Shown here one piece after another: positions 49,048 to 58,137 of a stretch of 64,000 nucleotides of DNA; the stretch's first letter is position 1, and each line of letters opens with the position of its first letter. The position numbers and the translations under genes were made by a program. The DNA is from Paenibacillus validus NBRC 15382 (GTDB lineage: Bacteria; Bacillota; Bacilli; Paenibacillales; NBRC-103111). The stretch covers positions 62,001 through 126,000 of the forward strand of contig NZ_BIMH01000009.1 in the NCBI RefSeq assembly GCF_004000985.1, in the 5' to 3' direction. The notes under the pieces were generated by a model that saw only the letters and a program-made list of their open reading frames with translations, searched no databases and was not told where the DNA came from.

Positions 49048-50535
49048 TTACCGGGTCAGGCTTCTTCCTTGATCGCTTTGCAGTCCGCCTGTGCCAAGGT
49101 AGCCTCCCGGAGCTATCACAATGCCAAAGGTCTGCCAAACAAATCGGCCGCTCATCTCCAGCCGGCGCACTTCTTCATCGCGGCTTGCCTCGACGAAATC
49201 GACCGGTTTCACCGCATGCAGCTGCAGCAAGTAGCTGCCCTGCGGGACTTGGTTTCCATCCAAGTCGTTTTGGTTCCACGGAATGTCTGCGAGGAAATAA
49301 GAGCCGTTGCCGGGAATCGACGTCGCGGGCAGCGGCGGAAGCAGCCCCTTCCATACAAGCACCTTGCGCTCGCCCGCCATCCGGTACAGCTGCAGTTCAA
49401 ATTCGGCGGGGCCGGTCAAGGTGACCGCTTGCTTACTCGTATTCGTCAACGAGACGCCGAGCTTAAGAGCCTCCCCTACAGGCATGGCCCCGATTTCAAT
49501 CGTGCCGTCGGCGCCGGGCAGCGTCAGCCCTTCCAGCTGTAAGGAGGGCGATAACGGGTATGTATGTCCGCCCAAGGAACCGATCTCCAGCTGCCTGAAC
49601 TTCCATTCGGCGGCCACACGCTGCGGCTGCCCTTCGACGGGAGCGCGATAGGCGCTTGGGTCGGGAACCGGATACAACCAGACGTCGCCCAGCCAATCGC
49701 TCTGGATACGCACCCAATTGCCGGCTTGCCCGACCACTTTCACCTGCTGCGGGGCCACAATCCCGAGCGGCTTCGATTCGAACGACGGATATCGGTACAG
49801 CTTCGTTTCCTGCGTGAGCCCGATCGTCCGGCTGACGTCATCCGCCTTCGCAGGCAGCGCGATGCGGGGATTCACCCACTTCGGTCCGAGCCAGGTCGGA
49901 ATGTGGTACCAGCCGCCCGCGCTTTCGTAGGCGGCGACCTCTTGCGGCGTCAGCTCCGCGACGACCCGGGAGTCGGCGTCGGGGCGGTCGAACACCGGGG
50001 TAACGCCGGTTAGCGCGAGCGATTCCTCCTCCGTCCGGACATCGAGCAGCAGGTCGCCGGTGATGCGAATCCATTTTTCTCCCAGCCACGTGTCGATCTT
50101 GTAAAACGAACCGGCAATCGCAAGGGCCGGCACGGTCTGCGGCGATAGCGTAATCCTGGTTCGACTGCCGCTGTCGGGCCGATCGTACAGGGGTGTCTCC
50201 GCCAACAGCGCGATATGGGTCGCGGCGAGCTGCTCCTGACCGGCGAAGTCTTCGTCGCGCAGCCGTATCCATTTATCCCCGCGCCAAGTGTTCACGAGGT
50301 ACCACGTTACACCGTCCGTTCCACGGGAGTCCTCGACCCCCCGGATGTACACCGTTTGGGGCGATAAACGCAGGTCGGATACGGCCCTTTCGTTCGGAGC
50401 CTCATAGACCTGCGTCTCCGTCTTCAACGCCACTTCAGACGGGTAGGGGAAGCTCGCTTCCGCTTCCTGCTGCCGGACGCCCGCCCCCAGCAGCAGCAAA
50501 GCTGAAATCAGTCCGAGTTTGCAAAGCGGATGCAT
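49048..50535 (-). CDS. Exported protein with four SH3-like repeats and a BsuPI domain
   Basis: A 495-residue exported protein. After a signal peptide (LCKLGLISALLLLGAGV) come four repeats of about 60-65 residues, each with a pattern like TPLYDRPDSGS...LSPQTVPAL...FYKIDTWLGEKWI, i.e. bacterial SH3-type wall-binding modules with a conserved T-W-x-G-x-K-W-I end. The C-terminal 150 residues resemble the BsuPI proteinase-inhibitor fold (MPVGEALKLGVSLTNTSKQAVTL ... GSYLLQLHAVKPV). It probably lies in the cell wall and may guard against proteolysis, but this is inferred. AAAGGAG precedes the ATG. Confidence 0.85.
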   Translation of the reverse strand: MHPLCKLGLISALLLLGAGVRQQEAEASFPYPSEVALKTETQVYEAPNERAVSDLRLSPQTVYIRGVEDSRGTDGVTWYLVNTWRGDKWIRLRDEDFAGQEQLAATHIALLAETPLYDRPDSGSRTRITLSPQTVPALAIAGSFYKIDTWLGEKWIRITGDLLLDVRTEEESLALTGVTPVFDRPDADSRVVAELTPQEVAAYESAGGWYHIPTWLGPKWVNPRIALPAKADDVSRTIGLTQETKLYRYPSFESKPLGIVAPQQVKVVGQAGNWVRIQSDWLGDVWLYPVPDPSAYRAPVEGQPQRVAAEWKFRQLEIGSLGGHTYPLSPSLQLEGLTLPGADGTIEIGAMPVGEALKLGVSLTNTSKQAVTLTGPAEFELQLYRMAGERKVLVWKGLLPPLPATSIPGNGSYFLADIPWNQNDLDGNQVPQGSYLLQLHAVKPVDFVEASRDEEVRRLEMSGRFVWQTFGIVIAPGGYLGTGGLQSDQGRSLTR

Positions 50536-50654
50536 CGTAACTCTCCTTTATATTCGGATCACTTCCACTTTCGTAAACGCGGCTGGCAGCGAAAAAGTTC
50601 CACCCCTATGTTTCCAGCCGATACTGTCCTGACACGCCCGTGCGCTTATTCGAG

Positions 50655-52064
50655 TCAGGTCTGATCGAAGCCTCTATGCATCCCGAGCAGAGCCGCTTCA
50701 TGGTCGTCGTAATAGCCCGCAGCCACCGCCGCATGAAGGGCTGCGCCAAACGCCGCCTCCTCCTCCACGTCTGCGACGAATAGCTGCTGCCCCAGCCTCG
50801 CTTGCAGCAGCCGCCGCATCGCCGGATTGCGGCGTATGCCGTTGCCCGAAGCGCTGACGGACGTCACGCCGGCACGCAGCTGCTGCGGGATCGCCTCCAC
50901 GAACCCGAGCAGCTCCTCGATGATCCCGTTCATCCATCCGACGATCAGATGCTTCGGCGTCAAGTTCGACGGCCGCAAGCCGGTGATGTAACCCGTCGCT
51001 CCCGGCGACTGCCGCGTCCCGTACAACAAAGTCCCGACCTGCGGCCCATTCGCAAGCCCCGCCGGGAAGTCCGGCCCCGCTTCCGCCATCGCCTCCAGCG
51101 CCAGCTCGTTCATACGCGCGTACAAACTTCGCCCGTCGCCAAACTCCGGCATAAACGCACGGCACGTCTCCCGGAAAAACCGCTCCAGCAGGGCGTACGA
51201 CTTGCCGCCGTTGAGCGATGCGCCGACCAGCAGATAACCTCCGCCCGGGCAAGGTCGCGCTTCGATGCCTTCACCTTCCATCGCTTCCGGCGAGAAGGCG
51301 GATACCTGCGCACCGGTGCCGATATTGAAGAGCAAGCTCCCCTTCAGCGTCTTCACCGCGCCGAGGAAACTCGCCTGGTTGTCGCCGATCGCGCAGGCGA
51401 CCAGCTTGCCGTCCGGCGTCCGGCCCGCCGTGTCGCCGGCACCGGCCACCCTCGGCAGAATGGCGGCGTCGAGCCCCGCCTTCGCCATCGCCGATAGATC
51501 GAATCGCTGCGCTCCGAGCGAGAACAGCCCGAAGCCGGCCGCATTCGAAGCATCCGTCACGGGGGCGGCCGCGCCGCAAAGCTTCATCGCCACGTAGTCG
51601 CCGATCGCGCACAGCGCCACGGCCTCAGCAGGCACTTCGCCATGCGCGGCATTGTAGGCATGCGTGACCAGCCCGTAGCCGGTCGCCAGGCGATAGCCGG
51701 TCAAAGCTTCGAGTCGGGCTGCGTACGTGCTTCCCCCCGCATCGATAAGCTCCTCGCCGCGCCGGTCCTGCCAGGTGACGAGCGGTCCGACCGCTTGTCC
51801 GCTGCCGTCGACATAGACGATGCCGTGCATCTGGCACGAAATGCCGATGGCGCCTACATGCCGCCATTCGTCGCCGCATTCGGCAATCATGGATTGCACG
51901 AGCCGGACAATCCGATCCGGCTGCTGCAGCGCCTCCCAACTGCGGGAGGACGCAAGCCCCGCATCGTTCGGACGCGTGATCGTCCGAAGCGCTTTTCCGC
52001 TAAGCACATCCGCAATGATCAGGCACAGCGACGTCGTACCGATATCGATTCCCGCAGTTTGCAT
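50655..52064 (-). CDS. FGGY-family sugar kinase, sedoheptulokinase-like
   Basis: A 469-residue FGGY kinase. The phosphate-binding loop GIDIGTTSLCLIIAD opens the protein, ISCQMHGIVYVDGSG and LVTWQDRRGEE form the sugar site, and NIGTGAQVSAF, ASLNGGKSYALLERFF and VSASGNGIRRNPAMRRLL lie in the ATP half. The S-L-N-G-G element and Q-M-H-G-I-V are closest to sedoheptulokinases; xylulokinases and gluconokinases differ there. Substrate is therefore a proposal. The ATG at 52064 has AAGGGAG 10 bases upstream. It is separate from the xylose kinase at 58 kb. Confidence 0.85.
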   Translation of the reverse strand: MQTAGIDIGTTSLCLIIADVLSGKALRTITRPNDAGLASSRSWEALQQPDRIVRLVQSMIAECGDEWRHVGAIGISCQMHGIVYVDGSGQAVGPLVTWQDRRGEELIDAGGSTYAARLEALTGYRLATGYGLVTHAYNAAHGEVPAEAVALCAIGDYVAMKLCGAAAPVTDASNAAGFGLFSLGAQRFDLSAMAKAGLDAAILPRVAGAGDTAGRTPDGKLVACAIGDNQASFLGAVKTLKGSLLFNIGTGAQVSAFSPEAMEGEGIEARPCPGGGYLLVGASLNGGKSYALLERFFRETCRAFMPEFGDGRSLYARMNELALEAMAEAGPDFPAGLANGPQVGTLLYGTRQSPGATGYITGLRPSNLTPKHLIVGWMNGIIEELLGFVEAIPQQLRAGVTSVSASGNGIRRNPAMRRLLQARLGQQLFVADVEEEAAFGAALHAAVAAGYYDDHEAALLGMHRGFDQT

Positions 52065-52123
52065 CCCGCTTGCGCTCCCTTCCTTGAAATCACCTGCATA
52101 CGCTGCCACCCTTGTTCAACGCC

Positions 52124-52157
52124 AAAAGGCTGCCGAGCATATTCGCCAGGCAGCCTT
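52124..52157 (-). terminator. Terminator of ppaC
   Basis: AAGGCTGCC (52126-52134) pairs perfectly with GGCAGCCTT (52149-52157), followed by TT on the minus strand, 12 bases past the ppaC stop. Confidence 0.8.
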
Positions 52158-52168
52158 CATGATGAAAC

Positions 52169-53101
52169 TTACAGCTTGTTGAACGCTTCGGTCAATACCG
52201 GAACGATTTGCGATTTACGCGAGACGACGCCTTTCAGCAGCGCCTTGTTGTCGTCCAGCTTGACGTTGTACGCCTGCTCGACCGCATGAGCCGCGCGACC
52301 GAGTGCAAGTCCGACGGAATCGTTGTTCAGGATATCCGTCACGACGAATAAGAACAGATCCAGACCCTTCTCGGCGATAATGCCGTTCAGTGCCGCTTCC
52401 AATTCCGCTTGACGCGCAAGCACATCGTTCGTGTCGACGGCGTTGACTTGCGCAATCTCAACCTTGTAAGCGCCCATTTGGAATTCTTTCGCGTCCAGCG
52501 AGATCAGCTGGGCGATCGTTTTGTCGCTCAGATCGGCTCCCGCTTTCAGCATTTCCAAACCGTAGCTCTCGGCGTTCACACCGGCGATCTCGGCCAATTC
52601 GCGAGCGGCGGCTACGTCTTCTGCCGTGCAAGTCGGGGATTTGAACAACAAGGAATCCGAGATAATCGCGGACAACATCAGACCTGCGATGTTTTTATCG
52701 ATGGCTATGCCGTTTTCCTTGTACATTTTATTCAGGATTGTTGCCGTGCAGCCTACCGGCTCAGCGCGGTAGTATAGCGGATGGCTTGTCTCGAAATTTG
52801 CGATCCGGTGGTGATCGATAACTTCGACAACGCGCACTTGATCGATGTCGTTAGCGCTTTGTTGACGCTCGTTGTGGTCGACCAGGATCACATTCTTCGC
52901 TTCGCCGGCTACCGCTTCAACCAAACGCGGCGCTTCTACGCCAAATTGGTTCAATGCGTATTGCGTCTCCCCGTTTACGCTGCCCAGACGGACTGCTTCG
53001 ACGTTTTGGCCTAATTTGGTTTTCAAGTCGGCGTAAGCAAGCGCCGAGCAAATGGTGTCGGTGTCGGGGTTTTTGTGCCCGAAAATAAGTGTTTTTTCCA
53101 T
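52169..53101 (-). CDS. ppaC: Manganese-dependent inorganic pyrophosphatase
   Basis: A 310-residue family II pyrophosphatase, which hydrolyses pyrophosphate to drive biosynthesis. The DHH domain shows HKNPDTDT (His9, Asp13, Asp15), VDHNE and the DHH motif VIDHHRIAN. The C-terminal DHHA2 domain ends with [10 protein letters not shown], where the usual motif is S-R-K-K-Q. GGAG lies before the ATG. It is transcribed alone, with its own terminator. Confidence 0.97.
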   Translation of the reverse strand: MEKTLIFGHKNPDTDTICSALAYADLKTKLGQNVEAVRLGSVNGETQYALNQFGVEAPRLVEAVAGEAKNVILVDHNERQQSANDIDQVRVVEVIDHHRIANFETSHPLYYRAEPVGCTATILNKMYKENGIAIDKNIAGLMLSAIISDSLLFKSPTCTAEDVAAARELAEIAGVNAESYGLEMLKAGADLSDKTIAQLISLDAKEFQMGAYKVEIAQVNAVDTNDVLARQAELEAALNGIIAEKGLDLFLFVVTDILNNDSVGLALGRAAHAVEQAYNVKLDDNKALLKGVVSRKSQIVPVLTEAFNKL

Positions 53102-53213
53102 GATACGGCTCCTTATGCGTGTATTGGCGAGAACGGCATCTCGTACTATGTAATGCCCATACTCGATTATAACGTGAAATGCTCCTCATTCCAATGCCTT
53201 TACACAGATTTGT

Positions 53214-55172
53214 TTACACCATTTCGAGCGATTCCTTCAACCGGACAGCTTCCGGCAGCAATCCCATCACTTTCGCCCGCAGTTCCGGACTCTCGTGCAG
53301 CTCTTCGCTTAGAATGGCCACGAGGCCGCGGTCGTCACGGGAGCGGATCAGCCGCCCGATTCCCTGCTTGAGACGCAGCAGCATATAAGGCAAATCGACC
53401 TCTTCATACGGAGATGCCGCCGACTGACGCTTCGCCATAAACACCGGATCTTGAGGCGGCCAAGGCAGCGACCATACGATGACGTTCGACAGCGACGGTC
53501 CGGGCACGTCGAGCCCCTCCCATAAGCTGACCGCGCACAGCACGCTCAGTTCGTCCTGTTGAAACGACGAGATCAAATGGCTGATCTCTTGGTCGCCCTC
53601 GAACCAAAAGCGCATCGCCGCGCATTCCGGATAATAAGCGACTTCGCGTTTAAACCGCACCAGCTCGTCTTTGGACGGGAATAAAATAAGCGCCCTGCCT
53701 TCCGTATGCTCCAGCAATTTGACGGCGGTTTTCATCTTCTCCGAGAACGTCCCCCGGTAAGACCATTTGGGAGCGATAACTTCCATTTGATGCTCGTACT
53801 CATACGGCGAAGCGACGGAGAAAGACAAGTAACGCTCCACCCCGAGGCTGTCCGTCACAAAATCGAAGGAACCGTCCACGGATAACGTAGCGGAAGAGAA
53901 CACGATCGGCATATTTGCCGAAAAAACCCGTTCGCGCAGCACTTCCTTCACGGTTCTCGGCATCATGACGAGAGTAAGTCCGTTCACGCTTTCCGTCGCC
54001 CAGCAAATGAGCGATTCCGGCTGCCCGAACAAGCTTAAAGCCTTCTGCATCATCTCCAGATGCTCCTCGACGATACGCAGATGGTAGGCGTTCAGGGTGT
54101 ACAGCTCGCTCTCAAATACAAGCTCTTCCTCAATCGCCGTGAGAATGCTGCGGAACCGGTCCACCTCCTCAAGCAGCTGATCGCTCAAGACGATCTGCTT
54201 CCGGTCGGAGCCGGGGATTTCCCGGCTTTGCCGCTCCAGGACGCCGAACATCGCTTCGCTCTGCTCAATCGCCTCGTCGATCAGCACCGCGAGCGATTCG
54301 CGGATTTCTCCTTTTAACAAACGCGTAATCAGTTCTTCAAATACGACATGCTTCAGCTTGTAGGTCAGCGCCTTCTGGGCGGCCGACTCCAGCAAATGTC
54401 CTTCATCGAATACGACGGCGCAGTGGTCCGGCAGCAGCGGCAGCTGGCCTTCCCGCTTTCTTCCCTCATACGTCCACACATGCTCCATGTAGAAGTCGTG
54501 CGAGCAAATGATCAAATCGCCGGACCGCCGGTAGTGATCGCGGGAAAGCGTCTGCCCGCAGCGGTGCCTTTTGTCGCAGACGAAGCAGTCCTGAAAGGCG
54601 TCCCAGCCGATTTTGTTCCATTGCTCATCGTTCAGGTGCGGGTAAAACTTCCGGTCGCCGTAAGCGTAGAACGATTGCAGCGCTTCGTGCGTATGCACAA
54701 ACTCCGGCAAGCTCTCGTACAGGTCCTTGTACATCTCGACATCCTCGTATCCGAATCTCGCCTCGTCGAGCTTGACCAGACACACGTACTGATCCGGCGA
54801 TTTGCCGAGTCTGGCGTCTATGGCCATACCCAGATGCCGGGCCAGCTTGGCGATATCCCCCTCGGGCTTGACCAGCTGCTCGATCAACGATTCGTCGGCA
54901 CAGGCGATAACCGCCGGCTTCTGCATATAACGCGCGTAACAGATCGCATACAATAAGTAAACTAGCGTTTTCCCCGTCCCTACGCCCGCTTCCGCGAAAA
55001 TGGCCTGTTTCTCGGCAAACGCCCGTTCCAGCTGAAACGCCATATAAATTTGCTCGTCGCGAACCTCGAAGCCCGCTTCCGGCAATATATCGTAAAACAC
55101 ATCCGCGATCCATTCCGCAACCTGCTGAATGAACGGCTGCGAACGGTCGTAAGCAAAAGGATACCGCTCCAC
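53214..55172 (-). CDS. DinG-like (XPD family) Fe-S DNA helicase
   Basis: A 652-residue superfamily 2 helicase. Walker A AGVGTGKT lies near residues 62-69 and the DEGH box in VVFDEGHLLESA. Four cysteines placed between them (VCLVKL, then CFVCDKRHRC) fit the iron-sulfur cluster of XPD/DinG helicases. Later motifs are FSSATLSVDGSF, VSLWEGLDVPGPSLSNV and QGIGRLIRSRDDRG. No 3'-5' exonuclease domain is present at the N-terminus, unlike the long Bacillus DinG. The GTG at 55172 is preferred (GGAGG 10 bases upstream) over a TTG at 55193. Probably acts in DNA repair or R-loop removal. Confidence 0.9.
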   Translation of the reverse strand: MERYPFAYDRSQPFIQQVAEWIADVFYDILPEAGFEVRDEQIYMAFQLERAFAEKQAIFAEAGVGTGKTLVYLLYAICYARYMQKPAVIACADESLIEQLVKPEGDIAKLARHLGMAIDARLGKSPDQYVCLVKLDEARFGYEDVEMYKDLYESLPEFVHTHEALQSFYAYGDRKFYPHLNDEQWNKIGWDAFQDCFVCDKRHRCGQTLSRDHYRRSGDLIICSHDFYMEHVWTYEGRKREGQLPLLPDHCAVVFDEGHLLESAAQKALTYKLKHVVFEELITRLLKGEIRESLAVLIDEAIEQSEAMFGVLERQSREIPGSDRKQIVLSDQLLEEVDRFRSILTAIEEELVFESELYTLNAYHLRIVEEHLEMMQKALSLFGQPESLICWATESVNGLTLVMMPRTVKEVLRERVFSANMPIVFSSATLSVDGSFDFVTDSLGVERYLSFSVASPYEYEHQMEVIAPKWSYRGTFSEKMKTAVKLLEHTEGRALILFPSKDELVRFKREVAYYPECAAMRFWFEGDQEISHLISSFQQDELSVLCAVSLWEGLDVPGPSLSNVIVWSLPWPPQDPVFMAKRQSAASPYEEVDLPYMLLRLKQGIGRLIRSRDDRGLVAILSEELHESPELRAKVMGLLPEAVRLKESLEMV

Positions 55173-55332
55173 TATGATTTGGCCTCCATCCAAGTAAATT
55201 CAAGGAAGAAAACCATATTATCACACGATCCGCGTATAAAAGCAAAGAAAAAAGCAACCGGCCGCCCCTGGCAGCCCATTGCCTGAATGCCTGTTATTGC
55301 TCACGAATACATAGGCTTCTCCATACAAAGGC

Positions 55333-55767
55333 TCAGTTCAGATGTTGCTCTCCTGATCCTCTAAACTTTTCGCCTCGTGAAATAAGCACATCTGAATAAA
55401 ATTCAATCTTCTCTCTGGTCAGGGCCATGATCTCCGATAGCTTAGCCTGCTGCGCCTCCAGCTCGGTGTAATGCTGCTGCAGAATGTCCAGGCGATTCGT
55501 TACGGCGTCCGTGAGATCCTCGTTCCCCGATGGAGCCCGATCCAGCAAGCAGCCGTCCTTGACGAAAATGGCGATATGCGCCAAAGACATGCCGGTGTCC
55601 TTCAAGCTCAACAGAAAGCGGATAAAGCGCAAATCCTCTTCCGAATATAGCCGGGCTTTGCCCGGTCCGCGCCGGGCCGGCTCAGGCAGCAGCCGGATTT
55701 TCTCATAATAACGAAGCGTATAAGCGGTAATGCCTAAGCGCTCCGCAGCTTCCCCCACCGTCAGCAT
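55333..55767 (-). CDS. MerR family transcriptional regulator
   Basis: A 144-residue MerR protein. The N-terminal winged helix reads LTVGEAAERLGITAYTLRYYEKIRLL, the dimerising coiled coil spans about residues 85-118, and the short C-terminus has no obvious metal-binding cysteines (only Cys73). GGAGG lies before the ATG. It follows the quinone oxidoreductase gene by 34 bases on the same strand, and the promoter of that gene has MerR geometry, so the protein likely controls its own operon, as in AdhR-type aldehyde or electrophile responses. Confidence 0.93.
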   Translation of the reverse strand: MLTVGEAAERLGITAYTLRYYEKIRLLPEPARRGPGKARLYSEEDLRFIRFLLSLKDTGMSLAHIAIFVKDGCLLDRAPSGNEDLTDAVTNRLDILQQHYTELEAQQAKLSEIMALTREKIEFYSDVLISRGEKFRGSGEQHLN

Positions 55768-55801
55768 CTTGTAGCCTCCTTCACGGCTGCCCTATCTATC
55801 C

Positions 55802-56824
55802 TCACAAGCAGTCTACTATTATTTTACCGATTGTGCGGGAGGATTCAATAAGACGGTGGGCCTCGGCCGCCTCCTGCAGCGGGATCACAGCATGGACGAC
55901 CGGCTTGATCCGGCCCTCGGACAACAGCTGCAGCAGCGCTTGCAGGTCCAGCCGGAACCACGACGGATGCTCTCTTTTCCATTGCGTGACGCTGTAAGCG
56001 GAGGCCAGCACCGGCTTCTCACTGTACCATTGCCCCTGGGAAAGCCGGGACCAGTCCCCCCGGAGCCGGGACGCAGCTTCGGCATCCGGTCCGGCCGTTA
56101 AGACGGAGGTGAAGCCAAAACCAACTAAAGCACCGCCCGGTCTTAACGTTTGAGCGGATCGCCGCCAATTGTCCCCCCCGATCGGGTCGAAAACAGCATC
56201 CACCCCGTCCGGGTACCGTTCAAGCACGGCTTGTACGAAATCTTCCGACCGGTAATCGATTCCCATGGCGCCGTAACCGCGGACCGACGCTAATTTCGGC
56301 TCGGAGGCCGTCCCGATCATCGTGAGTCCAAGCACTCGTCCCAGCTCCAGCAGCGCCGTCCCGACCCCGCCGGCAGCGCCATGAACAAGGATGCGGCGCA
56401 TACCCTCCTTCTTCACGGCGCGATGCAGCAGCTGATAAGCCGTCACATAATTCAGCACGAGGCAAACGGCTTCATAAGGGTCTATGGATGCCGGGACAGG
56501 AATCGCATCCTGCTCGCGAACTCTTACATACCTGGAATAGGCGCCGGTACCGTCCAAGCAAAAGGCCACCCGCTCTCCCGCACGTAAACCGGACACCCCC
56601 TCCCCTACAGCTTCAATTCGGCCGACGCCGTCGTAGCCTGGGGTAAAAGGAGGCTTTGGCCCTCCGGGATAAACGCCTTTTCGCCGCATCACATCGCCAA
56701 GCGCCACGCCTGCGGCTTCCACTCGAATCAGCACCTCGCCGGATGCCGGAGCCTGCAAGGGTTCATCCATCAACCGCAAGACGTCGGCTTCTCCGTAAGC
56801 CGTCACGATCACTCTTTGATTCAT
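55802..56824 (-). CDS. NADPH:quinone oxidoreductase-type zinc-less MDR protein
   Basis: A 340-residue medium-chain dehydrogenase/reductase of the quinone reductase branch. Strands AAGVALGDVMRRKGVYP and PFTPGYDGVGRIEAVGEGV form the catalytic domain, and VHGAAGGVGTALLELGRVLG is the nucleotide-binding loop. The zinc-ligand cysteines and histidines of alcohol dehydrogenases are missing. It would reduce quinones or other electrophiles with NADPH. It is the first gene of an operon with a MerR regulator and lies behind a MerR-type promoter. Confidence 0.9.
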   Translation of the reverse strand: MNQRVIVTAYGEADVLRLMDEPLQAPASGEVLIRVEAAGVALGDVMRRKGVYPGGPKPPFTPGYDGVGRIEAVGEGVSGLRAGERVAFCLDGTGAYSRYVRVREQDAIPVPASIDPYEAVCLVLNYVTAYQLLHRAVKKEGMRRILVHGAAGGVGTALLELGRVLGLTMIGTASEPKLASVRGYGAMGIDYRSEDFVQAVLERYPDGVDAVFDPIGGDNWRRSAQTLRPGGALVGFGFTSVLTAGPDAEAASRLRGDWSRLSQGQWYSEKPVLASAYSVTQWKREHPSWFRLDLQALLQLLSEGRIKPVVHAVIPLQEAAEAHRLIESSRTIGKIIVDCL

Positions 56825-56857
56825 CGTTCATCCTTCCCTTCCTGATTGGATGAACCG

Positions 56858-56888
56858 ATCATACAAGTTAGAGTCAACTCGAAGTCAA
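56858..56888 (-). promoter_or_regulatory. MerR-type promoter of the quinone oxidoreductase operon
   Basis: On the minus strand TTGACT (56883-56888), a 19-base spacer and TATGAT (56858-56863). The spacer contains the dyad TTCGAGT-TG-ACTCTAA. This geometry is diagnostic for activation by MerR proteins. Confidence 0.8.
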
Positions 56889-56906
56889 TACCTGATTGCA
56901 ACGCAC

Positions 56907-56951
56907 AAAATCCCCCGAATTCGCTCATCCCTAAGCGTCATGGGGGGATTT
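56907..56951 (-). terminator. Terminator after the PIG-L deacetylase gene
   Basis: AAATCCCCC (56908-56916) pairs with GGGGGATTT (56943-56951), with inner GCG/CGC-like pairing and TTTT on the minus strand, 17 bases past the stop at 56968. Confidence 0.85.
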
Positions 56952-56967
56952 CTCCTTGAATCTGAGA

Positions 56968-57669
56968 TTATGAGTTCAGACGATCCGTGATCCACGTCTC
57001 CGTCCGCTTCGGCCATGCTTCGCCCCGCTCCCACGCCAACACGAACGCCTCGTAGCGGCGCTGCTCGGGGAATGCGTCCAGCGGCCCGAAATACCGCTCG
57101 ATCGCCAGAGCTTGCGAATCGTGTGCGCGCAAGGCTGCCGCCTTCACCGGCCAATACGGCTCCGTATCGAGACGAAACGCGGGCTGAACGCCTTTCTCGG
57201 CAAGCGGAGCCGACAAAATATAATACAGCTTCTCTACGTGCGGGCACCATCCGTCCAGCACCGCCTTCGTCGCAATGCGCGAGATCGCCATATGATCGGG
57301 GTGGTAGTTGCCTCCGTCTTCGGGGAACGTCACGACGACCGGCGAACGGTGCCGGTTCAGAAACCCGGCGACGCGCCGAACGAACTCCGCTTCGTCCGCC
57401 TCCTGCAGCTTACCGTCGGGATACGCGAGATGCTCCACCGCGGACAGCCCCAGAATTTCGGCCGCCCGGCTCATCTCCGCCTCGCGCAGCTCGGCAAGCT
57501 CCTCGTTGCTCAAGTGAGCGAACGCGCCGTTCTTTTTCCCGGCGTCTCCCTTCGTAGCAAGCAGCAGCACCGGGGCGTTCCCTTCATCAGCCAGTCGCCG
57601 GATCAAGGCGGCGCTTAGGAACGTTTCATCGTCGGGATGGGCAAATACCAATGCAATCGGCTCGGTCAT
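56968..57669 (-). CDS. PIG-L/LmbE family deacetylase
   Basis: A 233-residue zinc-dependent N-acetyl-sugar deacetylase-like protein. The zinc motif AHPDDE (residues 10-15) and the second histidine motif YHPDHMAI are intact, with a C-terminal LRAHDSQ. Family members deacetylate GlcNAc-malate in bacillithiol synthesis (BshB) or other GlcNAc compounds; the length and sequence do not decide. The ATG at 57669 has AAAGGAG about 11 bases upstream. An ATG at 57699 would add ten residues. It lies close behind the PTH2 gene. Confidence 0.88.
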   Translation of the reverse strand: MTEPIALVFAHPDDETFLSAALIRRLADEGNAPVLLLATKGDAGKKNGAFAHLSNEELAELREAEMSRAAEILGLSAVEHLAYPDGKLQEADEAEFVRRVAGFLNRHRSPVVVTFPEDGGNYHPDHMAISRIATKAVLDGWCPHVEKLYYILSAPLAEKGVQPAFRLDTEPYWPVKAAALRAHDSQALAIERYFGPLDAFPEQRRYEAFVLAWERGEAWPKRTETWITDRLNS

Positions 57670-57708
57670 CTCTTTCGGTTCTCCTTTCTCAACGGCCATA
57701 AGCGCCCG

Positions 57709-58065
57709 TTATAACAACTTGAGTCCGGATACGCTCTGCCCGGCAATGCTTTTCTCCATCGGGGGCAGAACAACGACGGTTAACGAGCCGGAAGGCACTT
57801 CCGTATGACCCGCGTCCCGAATGGACAAATAACCTTCGTCCGTTAGGCGCAGCAGCTCCCGCTCGCTTCCTTTTAACACGATTTTTTTCTGCCCTTGATT
57901 CAGCCATGCCTGGTACGTTTCGTGAGAGCCTTGATCTTGAAGCAGCACGTGCAGGGTCATCGTGGTCGCCGCATGCGCGACCTGTGCGGCAATCTTCCCC
58001 GCAGACATCGACAGTTCTTCATTGACGACGTAATATTGCACCAAATCGCGATTCGGAGACTGCAT
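57709..58065 (-). CDS. PTH2-family peptidyl-tRNA hydrolase
   Basis: A 118-residue protein of the archaeal/eukaryotic-type peptidyl-tRNA hydrolase fold. SAGKIAAQVAHAATTM contains the lysine and histidine of the conserved G-K-x-A-A-Q-x-x-H-A motif, and LTDEGYLSIRDAGHTEVPSGSLTVVVL matches the family's D-A-G-x-T core. Bacteria normally rely on the unrelated Pth enzyme; PTH2 copies in bacteria are scattered and their role is unclear. GGAGGAG precedes the ATG. It is 9-39 bases ahead of the PIG-L gene and probably co-transcribed. Confidence 0.88.
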   Translation of the reverse strand: MQSPNRDLVQYYVVNEELSMSAGKIAAQVAHAATTMTLHVLLQDQGSHETYQAWLNQGQKKIVLKGSERELLRLTDEGYLSIRDAGHTEVPSGSLTVVVLPPMEKSIAGQSVSGLKLL

Positions 58066-58137
58066 ATCAAGGACTCCTCCCCATTAGTCATTTCCATTCC
58101 ATTATAGACGGTTCGGGGAGGAACTCAAAATAAACGT

